From positions 2,112,501 to 2,137,456 of the forward strand of contig NZ_CP115842.1 of the NCBI RefSeq assembly GCF_013318015.2: a stretch of DNA of 24,956 nucleotides. Reading direction: 5' to 3'. Numbering within the stretch: the first letter of the stretch is position 1; each line of letters opens with the position of its first letter. The position numbers and the translations under genes are program-made. The stretch is from Agrobacterium tumefaciens. GTDB taxonomy: Bacteria; Pseudomonadota; Alphaproteobacteria; Rhizobiales; Rhizobiaceae. This document shows positions 9,613 through 16,347 of the stretch, in pieces. The notes under the pieces are model-generated. The model had not been told where the DNA came from, did no database searches, and was given only the letters and a program-made list of their open reading frames with translations.

Positions 9613-10509
9613 ATGGAACATCTCGGCGCATTGAATGCCTTCGTTCAAACGGCAGATTGCGGTAGTTTTGCGGGTGCAGCCGCGAGGCTTGGCGTTTCTG
9701 GCTCGGCCATCGGCAAGGCGGTCGCGCGGCTGGAAGAGCGGCTTGCCGTTCGCCTCTTCCATCGCTCGACGCGCTCGTTGACGCTGACTGCGGAAGGAGC
9801 TCTGTTCCTCGATCGCTGCCGCCGCATATTCAGCGAGATCGAGGCCGCTGAACTGGAGCTGTCGCAAATCCGTCAGGCGCCGCGCGGACGTCTTCGTGTC
9901 AGCCTGCCACTAATCGGCATGCTGATGATGCCCGCAGTCATGGCCTTCATGCGTGCCTATCCCGAGATCGAGCTTGACCTCGACTTCACCGACCGGCTGG
10001 TGGATGTGATCGACGAAGGTTTCGATGCCGTGGTCCGCACCGGCGAAGCCCGGGACTCGCGATTGATGATGCGTCGGGCAGGGGCATTCTCGCACCGGAT
10101 CGTCGGATCGCCCGATTATCTCGCGGCGCGTGGCGTGCCTTCGACGCCCGACGATCTGCTCGGTCACGCCTGCCATCATCACAAATATCCGTCCACCGGC
10201 AAGCTGGAGCGCTGGCCGATGGTGGCGGACGGCGCGGCCCTTGAACTTGTTCTTCCCGTGACATCGGTAGCAAGCACGCTCGAGCCGCAGATCTGCTTGG
10301 CCGAGGGAGGCTTCGGGCTTGCATGCCTGCCGCAATTCGCGATCCGGGAGCAGCTCCGGCGAGGTAGGCTGGTCAGCGTGCTTGAGGACTATATGCAAGA
10401 GGTCGGTGCCTTCCACATCCTCTGGCCGGCAAACCGGCATCCCTCGCCGAAGGTGTCCGCCTTCGTCTCCTTTATGGCTGAAAACCTTCTGCGTGAGCAA
10501 CATAGGTGA
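9613..10509 (+). CDS. LysR-family transcriptional regulator
   Basis: A 298-residue regulator. Residues 1-60 are the winged helix-turn-helix: LGALNAFVQTADCGSFAGAA, then RLGVSGSAIGKAVARLEERL and RLFHRSTRSLTLTAEG. Residues about 90-290 form the effector-binding domain (RGRLRVSLP, then FDAVVRTGEARDSRLMMR). It belongs to the CrgA/AaeR-like subgroup that usually sits next to, and controls, an exporter or oxidoreductase. Here it faces the MFS-hydrolase operon across a 90-bp promoter with two dyads, so it probably senses the exported compound or a relative. AGGGAC lies about 8 bp before the ATG at 9613. Confidence 0.9.
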   Translation: MEHLGALNAFVQTADCGSFAGAAARLGVSGSAIGKAVARLEERLAVRLFHRSTRSLTLTAEGALFLDRCRRIFSEIEAAELELSQIRQAPRGRLRVSLPLIGMLMMPAVMAFMRAYPEIELDLDFTDRLVDVIDEGFDAVVRTGEARDSRLMMRRAGAFSHRIVGSPDYLAARGVPSTPDDLLGHACHHHKYPSTGKLERWPMVADGAALELVLPVTSVASTLEPQICLAEGGFGLACLPQFAIREQLRRGRLVSVLEDYMQEVGAFHILWPANRHPSPKVSAFVSFMAENLLREQHR

Positions 10510-10711
10510 TTTGTCATTCGCGCGTTCGCACCACGCCTCGCGGCCTTAGGCCTCACTGGCGGCAACTGACGTTCGCTTGAAAGGATCAGGAGATCGTCCG
10601 CGCCTACGTGGCCAGCGCAAAGGCCAAGGCGCGCGACGATATTTCCGCCCATTCCGAAGGTCGCTCGCCAGCACTCGGCCAGCCGCCTGGGGCATGGCGT
10701 TCAGCGGTCGA

Positions 10712-11130
10712 TTCGAGGCGGGTTTCGATCTTTTCGATCACCGATGCGCTTGCATACGGCATGATCGAACGTCAATGGGGTCGCATCGTCACCATCGGTT
10801 CATCGGGCATCGAGCGGCCCATTGCCGGTTTCGCCCTGTCGAAAGCGGTTCGCGCCGCGGACGCCGGGCGGTCGAAAACGCTGTCGACGGAGCTCGCGCC
10901 TCACGGGGTCACGGTCAACATGATCCTGCTCTGCCGGAGTGACACCGACCGCGTGCGCGTGCTGGATGACATCAGGGCTAGAAACGCCGCGCTTGAGCTA
11001 GCTGCCGTGCTGGAAGCGTCGCGCGGGGACATCCCCGGCGGACGTTACGGCTGCGCAGAGGAGTTCGCTGCCGCCGCCATTTTTCTTGCCAGCCAGCAGG
11101 CGAGTTACATTACCGGGTCGATGGTGGCGC
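10712..11130 (+). pseudogene. Truncated and frameshifted short-chain dehydrogenase/reductase
   Basis: The downstream half of an SDR protein is readable: ITDALAYGMIERQWGRIVTI, then GSSGIERPIAGFALSKAVRAA, then TELAPHGVTVNM and, near the end, EEFAAAAIFLASQQASYITG. FEAGFDL at 10712 is in a different frame from the following segment, so a frameshift lies near 10735. The N-terminal nucleotide-binding half (about 100 residues, with the TGxxxGxG motif) is missing, and the usual C-terminal VDGG is lost after GSMV. The catalytic tyrosine position reads FALSK instead of Y-x-x-x-K, a change also known in some SDR relatives. It is a dead gene that may once have belonged with the LysR-exporter cluster. Confidence 0.7.
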
Positions 11131-11160
11131 TATCCGCAGCCTGTGACGCCGCCGCCCGCC

Positions 11161-11562
11161 TCAGCCCTTCATGCGCAATTTCCCGACCATAAGCTTGTGC
11201 TTATTCACCTTGTCGTAGAATGTCTTTCTCGAAATCTTCAGGTGCTTCATCGCCTGTGTGGCGCTTCTACCTGTCGCCGTCAGCGTTGCGGCGATGAGGC
11301 GGGCCTCGTAAGCCGTCATCATCGTGGCGAGGCCGGTCATCTCGGCGGATCCGCCGGCGGCGGGAAGCTGCTGTGGGCCGAGCAGTTGCAGCTGGGCAAA
11401 ACGCTGTAATTCACGTAGGTTGCCCGGCCAGTTATGCGTGAGCCTTGCATGGCTGACGGCGCTCATTTCAGGTAAGGGCGCGCAGTTATTGGCGCTGGCG
11501 TGGCGTAGGAAGAAGCGGAAACAGGGCAATATGTCCTCAGGTCTTTCCCGCAGCGGCAGCAC
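11161..11562 (-). pseudogene. C-terminal fragment of a sigma-54-dependent activator (DctD-like)
   Basis: The frame begins in the middle of the AAA+ domain with LPLRERPEDILPCFRFFL, contains the family motif WPGNLRELQRFAQ, and ends in a Fis-type helix-turn-helix (QAMKHLKISRKTFYDKVNKH). The receiver domain, the Walker A and B motifs and the GAFTGA loop are all absent; upstream of 11562 the frame no longer matches the family. Sigma-54 activators need the AAA+ domain, so this 133-residue product would not activate transcription, although the DNA-binding part might still bind. YEARLIAATL followed by KTFYDK is most like DctD, the C4-dicarboxylate regulator of rhizobia. It meets the SDR remnant tail to tail. 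Confidence 0.75.
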
Positions 11563-11600
11563 GGAACAAACGGGTCCCTAATTCGGCACAACGAGGGGTC

Positions 11601-11816
11601 TCAGTCAGCAGCCAGATATTCAACCGAGCAAAAGTCTTCACTACGCAAATGCGCCAAGTCTTCATCCAGTTGGCTAAGTCGCATCATATGTGCGGTGATC
11701 TGTAGTGAGATGATGTGCCGGTCGTCTATAGAGAAACGTTCCCACCTCTTGAGGTTGTCGATGACCTCAATGAGGTCGAGACGTTCTTGTTCTAGTTTCT
11801 CCAAATTCCAGATCAT
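11601..11816 (-). CDS. Small helical protein of unknown function
   Basis: A 71-residue protein, not recognised. It is rich in Leu, Glu and Arg with heptad-like spacing (LEKLEQERLDLIEVIDNLK, later MMRLSQLDEDLAHLR), so a short coiled coil or helical hairpin is likely. There are no Cys pairs, signal peptide or membrane segment. I chose the ATG at 11816 because GGGAGG lies 9 bp upstream; a TTG at 11873 in the same frame would add 19 residues but has no ribosome binding site. A symmetric dyad at 11864-11879 lies 48 bp upstream. It is a single-gene unit. Confidence 0.6.
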   Translation of the reverse strand: MIWNLEKLEQERLDLIEVIDNLKRWERFSIDDRHIISLQITAHMMRLSQLDEDLAHLRSEDFCSVEYLAAD

Positions 11817-11863
11817 CGCAGCCGGCCTCCCGATTTGACTTGCGTGAAACGTAGCATGGCCGG

Positions 11864-11879
11864 ATCGGTTCAAACCGAT
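11864..11879. promoter_or_regulatory. Operator-like palindrome ATCGGTT-CA-AACCGAT
   Basis: A perfect 7-bp inverted repeat with a 2-bp centre, 48 bp upstream of the start at 11816 and followed by AT-rich DNA. Its position fits a repressor site over the promoter of the small helical protein. There is no T-run, so a terminator is unlikely. Confidence 0.45.
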
Positions 11880-12429
11880 AAGATTTAGCGTAAATTTTAT
11901 CTAAATCGCAAGTTGCTCCAAGCTGCGGTTGGCGTGCTTAAGCAAATCCAGGGGATCCGTCAGCTAGCCACCGCGCTTGGTCGCGAAGAGTGTCGTCGTC
12001 GAACGCATGGAACAGGCTTGTACCGATCCAATGCCTCCAGGGAACACCCGCATCATCCGCGGAACCTTGCCGCGCGGCAACGGGAGCTCGAGGTGCGGCT
12101 GAAAGTGCTGCTTGGCACATGGATTCTCAACCAACTGCAAAAAGCCGGCGGATGGAATGGATGCGCAGATGCTGCTCCACTTACTGCGGTGTAAGCTGAC
12201 GCAGATGGCGCTGCGTGATGCCGATCGTGCACTGCTTGGGGATTTGCTCAAAGGGGAAATCGTGGGTGAGGCTGGCTGATCGTTTGCTGGAGGGAGAAGG
12301 AGCATGTCCGGTCGCGTCCGGGTCCTGGTCGGCATGTTCAGTCATTGTGGTGGCATTGCAACTGGCCAACAGGTGGCCCGTACTTGCCCACCCCTGTTTG
12401 TCGCTTCCCGCCTTCGGAAAAGGGACAAG
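11880..12429. other. Intergenic region, mostly without recognisable genes
   Basis: About 550 bp between the small helical protein gene and the outer membrane protein terminator. Several frames of 60-120 codons overlap on both strands, but none has a ribosome binding site or a recognisable motif. The only frame worth noting is the short one at 12157-12279. Confidence 0.4.
12157..12279 (+). CDS. Possible 40-residue protein
   Basis: The ATG at 12157 opens a 40-codon frame reading MDAQMLLHLLRCKLTQMALR, then DADRALLGDLLKGEIVGEAG. It is amphipathic and helical, with natural composition. GGCGGATGGA just upstream is a weak ribosome binding site. I recognise no family. It may be a real small protein or the remnant of a larger one. 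Confidence 0.3.
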   Translation: MDAQMLLHLLRCKLTQMALRDADRALLGDLLKGEIVGEAG

Positions 12430-12459
12430 AAAAAAGCCCGGCACAATGGCCGGGCTTTT
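12430..12459 (-). terminator. Strong terminator of the outer membrane protein gene
   Basis: A perfect 11-bp stem, AAAAGCCCGGC at 12432-12442 and GCCGGGCTTTT at 12449-12459, with loop ACAATG. On the minus strand the stem runs into a six-T tract, so it terminates the gene that ends at 12480. Confidence 0.9.
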
Positions 12460-12479
12460 GCTGTTGCTGTCCGGGTGAA

Positions 12480-13139
12480 TCAGAATTTTACGCCGAGGCC
12501 GACGCGTATTGCATGCTGGTCGACATCTGCATTGATTGCAGCGCCGCCGAAATCGAAATCCTTGTCGCCGAAGTCGGTGTAACGATACTCAACGCGTCCG
12601 AACACCATGTCGGTAAACGCGTAGTCGAGACCAACGCCGACGGTGTAGCCGTTGAACGTTTCCTTCACGTCGGCAATGCCCGGAACTTCCGCGTAGCCGC
12701 GAGCATAGGCCCAGCCTGCGGTACCATAGACCAGGGCACGGTCAAATGCGTAGCCGACCCGGCCACGAACCGAACCCTGCCAGTCAAACCCGTAGTCAAA
12801 GCCCGTGCCAAGGATAGTGGCTGAATCATCGCCCCAGTTCTTTTCGAAGTCTGCTTCGAGGCCAACGACCCAGCTGTTGCCAAGGTCGTAGTTGAAGCCG
12901 ACGAAACCACCGGCAAGAGCACCATCGAAGTCTGCGGACGTTTGGCCGGGAAGGCCGACGATCGAAGCGTCATTGTTGTTCCAGCCGTAGCCGGCCTGGA
13001 CACCGGCGGTAAACCCGGTCCAGCTGAACAGCGGCGCAACGTCTGCTGCCGGGGCTGCAGGAACTTCTGATACGGCATCGGCCGCCATTGCAGTCGATGC
13101 CGCAAGCACGAATGCGATAGTCGATACGATTTTCTTCAT
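12480..13139 (-). CDS. Outer membrane beta-barrel protein, Omp25/Omp31 family
   Basis: A 219-residue porin-like protein. Residues 1-20 are a Sec signal peptide (MKKIVSTIAFVLAASTAMA, cut before ADAV). A Pro/Ala-rich linker follows, then FSWTGFTAGVQAGYGWNNN, the usual entry into an eight-stranded barrel. Alternating strands include FVGFNYDLG, GSVRGRVGYAF, VYGTAGWAYA and VFGRVEYRYTDFG. The protein ends in VGLGVKF, with the C-terminal Phe recognised by the BAM complex. The Omp25/31 family of Brucella and rhizobia serves envelope integrity and, in some species, haemin binding. The ribosome binding site GGGAGTT is about 10 bp upstream, and a strong terminator follows the stop. It is monocistronic. 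Confidence 0.92.
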   Translation of the reverse strand: MKKIVSTIAFVLAASTAMAADAVSEVPAAPAADVAPLFSWTGFTAGVQAGYGWNNNDASIVGLPGQTSADFDGALAGGFVGFNYDLGNSWVVGLEADFEKNWGDDSATILGTGFDYGFDWQGSVRGRVGYAFDRALVYGTAGWAYARGYAEVPGIADVKETFNGYTVGVGLDYAFTDMVFGRVEYRYTDFGDKDFDFGGAAINADVDQHAIRVGLGVKF

Positions 13140-13346
13140 AGTCTCTGAACTCCCTTGTATGAGAGATCATTCATATGCTTTTTTCCTGAAATATGATGTA
13201 ACCTTTGTGCAACGCCCGCGACCTCAGCAGCTGTCTGCATAAATTTGAGGCTGTCCGGCTTCAGTGAGCGTTTCGTGCAATCACACTCTTTCGGCTCATT
13301 TTTCTGGCGCTGGCGGGCCACAGATACCTTCGCCGGGTGACGGCCG

Positions 13347-13730
13347 TCAGCCGAGCTGGCGCTCAATTGCGGCCTTGTCGATGACCGACCAGACCCTGCG
13401 GATTTTTGTCTGTTCGAAGTCGTAGAAAACATGCTCGCAGAACTGAACGCGCCTGCCATTGACCGGAAGGCCCATGAAGGTGGATTTGGGAGTGCAATCG
13501 AACGAAAGCCGGGCGCCGATCCGGGTCACGTCGCTGACAAGTATCTCTGCCTGGAACCGAAGGTCTGGAATATCAGCAAAGTCCTTGACCAGCATGTCGC
13601 GATAGCCCGACAGGCCTAACGCCCGGCCGTTGTGTTCAACAGTATCGTCGACGAATGCGCCGAGCTCATCGAAGGCCTGACGGTTGAGGCAGTCGAGATA
13701 AGCCAGGTAAATGACGTTAAGTGTATGCAT
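13347..13730 (-). CDS. SnoaL-like / ester cyclase family protein (NTF2-like fold)
   Basis: A 127-residue protein with the NTF2/SnoaL pattern: an N-terminal helix (IYLAYLDCLNRQAFDELGAF), VDDTVEHNGRALGLSGYRDM, FADIPDLRFQAEILVSDVTR, the central strand FDCTPKSTFMGLPVNGRRVQ and a final strand KIRRVWSVIDKAAIERQL. Members are polyketide-type cyclases or small-molecule-binding proteins, often of unknown role; no substrate is suggested here. I chose the ATG at 13730 because AGGGGAGAAACAC lies directly upstream; the longer frame would reach into the phosphatase gene. It lies 70 bp after the histidine phosphatase gene on the same strand and may be cotranscribed. Confidence 0.8.
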   Translation of the reverse strand: MHTLNVIYLAYLDCLNRQAFDELGAFVDDTVEHNGRALGLSGYRDMLVKDFADIPDLRFQAEILVSDVTRIGARLSFDCTPKSTFMGLPVNGRRVQFCEHVFYDFEQTKIRRVWSVIDKAAIERQLG

Positions 13731-13800
13731 GTGTTTCTCCCCTGTCGACATGGCGAATGACGTCCATGGCCCTTGGCTTTCTGGATCACGACCGTGCAGG

Positions 13801-14385
13801 TCAAACTGTGATGAGCTCGCACCTGCCATCATCTAGTCGGTAAAATCCATCCTGCGGAACGGGCAGTTCGAGCATCTCCAGCTTCGAAAGTCCGAGAAAA
13901 ACACCCCGAAGAATCCGCCCGAACAGGCCATGGGAAATGGCGATCGTCGGATGCTGGAGATCCGAGATCCATGACGTCGCGCGCTTGCAGGCGTCATCAA
14001 AACTTTCGCCATCCGGTGCCCTGAAATACCAGTCGAATGCGTTGGATCCTTCAAGACGCCCAGGAAATTCGGCATCAATCTCAAATCGCGTCATGCCGTC
14101 CCAGGAGCCGGTGGTGACCTCAACGAGGCGGTTATCTTCGAGACACGGGAGCGCAACCTCGGCCTGGACCCGTTCTGCTGTCTGTCGCACGCGCCCGAGC
14201 GGGCTGATTTGCATCCGGAAAGACTGTTCATCGTCGCAGAGAGCGTCACGGAGCAGGCGCGCGACTTGATCGGCCTGTTCGATACCGCGCGCGGTCAGCG
14301 GGGAATCCTGTTGCCCCTGAAACCGGCCAAGACAGTTCCAGACTGTTTCGCCGTGGCGCAGGAGATAGATTGTCGGGACAGCCAC
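13801..14385 (-). CDS. Histidine phosphatase (phosphoglycerate mutase-like)
   Basis: A 194-residue enzyme of the histidine phosphatase superfamily. The catalytic RHG motif is near the start, LLRHGETVWNCLGRFQGQQD (His11), followed by SPLTARGIEQADQVARLL. The second histidine is in TIAISHGLFGRILRG. Conserved SPLGRVRQTAERV and LVEVTTGSWDG place it with the broad-specificity GpmB/CobC-like phosphatases; the substrate is unknown. The start is judged to be the GTG at 14385, which gives the usual short N-terminus and has AAAGGTGAAG in front of it. An ATG start further upstream would overlap the kinase frame. It follows the broken P-loop kinase by 13 bp, so the two were probably one operon. Confidence 0.85.
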   Translation of the reverse strand: MAVPTIYLLRHGETVWNCLGRFQGQQDSPLTARGIEQADQVARLLRDALCDDEQSFRMQISPLGRVRQTAERVQAEVALPCLEDNRLVEVTTGSWDGMTRFEIDAEFPGRLEGSNAFDWYFRAPDGESFDDACKRATSWISDLQHPTIAISHGLFGRILRGVFLGLSKLEMLELPVPQDGFYRLDDGRCELITV

Positions 14386-14398
14386 GCTTGCTTCACCT

Positions 14399-14968
14399 TT
14401 ATGTTCGTAATCGATTGCCATCGCTCGTGGCATCAATACGGAAACGTGCCGATTGCAGCGCATTGATGACCGCCTCCAAGGCCTGATCCCTGTCCTTGCC
14501 CGACAACGATAGTACATTGTGCTCGAAAGCCCCGAGATTGGCGAACTGGGCATGAAGATCGGCCACGACCAGCGGATCGCGGAGGCTGTCGCCGCCGCGA
14601 GCCTGACAGCGTTCGATTGCTTCTGTTACTGTCGTGCGCAGCACGATGTAGTGCAGCGGGCATGCAAGCGCCAGGAAGGCCGGGAGCCAGTCCGGTCGCA
14701 CGACGCCATCGAGAATGACGAAATAACCCGCCTCGGCATAGCGACCTGCGACATCGGCGGCGATCTGCATGATCATGCGGTTTTGTTGATCGGATTCGGG
14801 AAGTCAGGGATCGATGCGGCCATGCTTGATGTATCCCCACAGATCATCGCTATGAAAATGAACCTTTGGCACGCCGCGCAAGTGCGCAAGCGTTTCGGCT
14901 ATTGTGGACTTGCCGGAGCCTGGGTGGCCGGAGAGAAGCAGGATATGGCCGCGAAGATCGTCTGTCAT
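14399..14968 (-). pseudogene. P-loop kinase / AAA ATPase interrupted by one in-frame TGA
   Basis: The ATG at 14968 opens MTDDLRGHILLLSGHPGSGK, a perfect Walker A (GHPGSGKST). KVHFHSDDLWGYIKHGRIDP follows, then a TGA stop at 14804-14806 (codon 55). The same frame continues LPESDQQNRMIMQIAADVAG, FVILDGVVRPDWLPAFL, IERCQARGGDSLRDP to TAA at 14399. The family (zeta-toxin/gluconate-kinase-like P-loop proteins) has Trp at this point (ID-P-W-L-P-E-S), so a single TGG to TGA change explains it. The full frame is 189 codons with one stop. Both halves keep good family motifs, so the mutation is recent, is suppressed, or is a sequencing error. The downstream half has ATG codons (14776), but no Walker A. 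Confidence 0.8.
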
Positions 14969-15080
14969 GGTCGTTCACTCACCCGGGGCAGGCATTCGGC
15001 GGCTGATAGTACGGTCACCGGCCAAAGTTGCCAGGCTGGCGTTTCTTGTCCTCGCCGGTAGACGGGTGAAAGAACCCGCC

Positions 15081-15209
15081 CTATCTGGCAAAGGTTGTCA
15101 CCAGGTATGCGGACGCCAGAAGCAGGCTGACGATTGTGAAGAATATCAGGGCCGCCGCCAGTTCATCAAACATGCCTTCGCGTTCATTGCGATTCCAGTC
15201 GTAAGCCAA
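15081..15209 (-). CDS. 42-residue single-pass membrane protein
   Basis: A small frame reading MAYDWNRNEREGMFDELAAA, then LIFFTIVSLLLASAYLVTTF, ending AR. The first 20 residues are charged and hydrophilic; the rest forms one transmembrane helix. The start is a TTG at 15209 placed 6 bp after a strong GGAGG, which is why I accept a non-ATG start. I do not recognise the family. It stands 113 bp upstream of the kinase frame on the same strand and could be its first cistron. Confidence 0.6.
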   Translation of the reverse strand: MAYDWNRNEREGMFDELAAALIFFTIVSLLLASAYLVTTFAR

Positions 15210-15332
15210 AGCCAACCTCCATCGTTGTTGTGAGAGGAGGGTGGTCGCGTATGGTTAACGAAAACCTAAAATCATTAAGCTGAATTTCGCCGGTACGAAG
15301 TGCCATTGACGGCGGGAAGATGGCACATGGCG

Positions 15333-15653
15333 TCAACCGGCGGGTTCGGAAAAGCTGATTCCGGTTTTGCTGTCGAGGACGATATGCAGGTCTCGGATCA
15401 TGCCGGCTGCCTGCAGCAGGGCGTTTCGCACGTCGTCATCGCTGCGCCATCCGTGTTCGATGGACAGGGCGACGGTGTGGATGTCGACGACACTGTCGCG
15501 ACCGGGACCGGAGGGGATTCCGATCGTTTCGCGCATGTCGCGGATTGTCGTTACCGCCCGTTCAAGCATGCGGCGCTTCTGATAGTCGTCGAGGTTCTCG
15601 AGCCTGTTGGCGTCGCGGACGAGTTCGGCAATGAAACTGTTGGTCAGGGTCAT
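15333..15653 (-). CDS. Conserved-looking hypothetical protein
   Basis: A 106-residue soluble, helical protein starting MTLTNSFIAELVRDANRLEN. No family is recognised. It contains LDDYQKRRMLERAVTTIRDM and a second helical part VRNALLQAAGMIRDLHIVL around a loop with PSGPGRDSVVDIHT. Codon use matches the neighbours and third positions are GC-rich, which supports coding. There is no strong ribosome binding site in front of the ATG at 15653. It is monocistronic, with about 120 bp to the next gene downstream. Confidence 0.6.
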   Translation of the reverse strand: MTLTNSFIAELVRDANRLENLDDYQKRRMLERAVTTIRDMRETIGIPSGPGRDSVVDIHTVALSIEHGWRSDDDVRNALLQAAGMIRDLHIVLDSKTGISFSEPAG

Positions 15654-16074
15654 GGTATGAGGTTGCCGGGTCGACCAGGCGGCGTCAACTGAGAACCGGC
15701 AGCGTGGGCTTCAGGCTGCGGTTTTAAGGTGTTGGCGTGATGCCCGTGCATCAGGGCCCAACGCGCGGCGAAATGGATTACGCCGTTTATCATCGTGATA
15801 CTTATGTTTATATATCATATAAATAAGTAGTTTTTCGGATGTAAAACATTAATACGATAGTAATGGCCGGTGTATCAATTTATCGGGCAATGATGATGAA
15901 ACAATAGGCCCGTGAGACGAGGCAAATACTCTTGCTCCTGCCAGGTGCGATCCCACAAAGATTCCCGATCAGGATGATTTGGCGCGATCGAGCGTAAGAC
16001 TTACTGATCGGGAAGCGATTCCTTGATTCTTTGGAAAACTTCCTGTACGGTAAGTCAAACTATGGAGGTTGACG
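15654..16074. other. Intergenic region upstream of the first hipBA operon
   Basis: 420 bp without a gene. It contains an AT-rich imperfect dyad at 15800-15828 (ACTTAT...TTATAT against ATATAAATAAGT) followed by TTTTT, and further downstream the long inverted repeat at 15962-16014 described separately. GC content drops sharply around 15790-15860 compared with the flanks. Confidence 0.5.
15962..16014. promoter_or_regulatory. Candidate HipB operator: 11-bp perfect inverted repeat
   Basis: TTCCCGATCAG at 15962-15972 and its exact complement CTGATCGGGAA at 16004-16014, separated by 31 bp. The right arm ends 60 bp before the hipB start codon. HipB-type antitoxins repress their own operon by binding paired palindromic sites, so this is the natural candidate. 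The wide spacing would suit two DNA-bound dimers or a loop; binding is inferred. Confidence 0.55.
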
Positions 16075-16347
16075 ATGTTCAGGTCCGCGCGTGATTTCGG
16101 CGCTGCTATCAAGGAGAGACGCAAAGCACTTGGCTGGACGCAAACCGGTCTTGCTGCCCGTTCCGGAACGGGGGAACGCTTCATCGTCGAGCTTGAATCG
16201 GGCAAGCCGAGTTGCCAGCTCGAAAAAGCCCTGATCGTCGCACGCGCAGTTGGAATCGATCTTGGCGATCTCAAGACGGTTCAGACTGTGCAAGTCGCGT
16301 CGGACGATGACCTCGGCTTTTTGCCGATGTTTGGTGCTGATCAATGA
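16075..16347 (+). CDS. hipB: HipB-like antitoxin, XRE-family repressor (first module)
   Basis: A 90-residue protein with a Cro/C1-type helix-turn-helix over residues about 8-62 (DFGAAIKERRKALGWTQTGL, then AARSGTGERFIVELESGKPS, then LEKALIVARAVGIDLGDL). This is the HipB pattern. In the module it would neutralise the kinase HipA and repress the operon. The ATG at 16075 has GGAGG 6 bp upstream; a TTG two codons earlier is less likely. Its stop overlaps the hipA start as ATGA (16344-16347), so translation is coupled. The C-terminal tail (about 20 residues, ending GFLPMFGADQ) could contact HipA, as reported for E. coli HipB. Confidence 0.9.
   Translation: MFRSARDFGAAIKERRKALGWTQTGLAARSGTGERFIVELESGKPSCQLEKALIVARAVGIDLGDLKTVQTVQVASDDDLGFLPMFGADQ

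Noticed and set aside
12345..12824. Plus-strand frame of 159 codons
   Set aside because: It covers the terminator and the antisense of the outer membrane protein gene.
14519..15061. Plus-strand frame of 180 codons opposite the kinase
   Set aside because: It is longer than either half of the broken kinase frame, but the kinase motifs (Walker A) on the minus strand decide; the plus-strand translation has no pattern.
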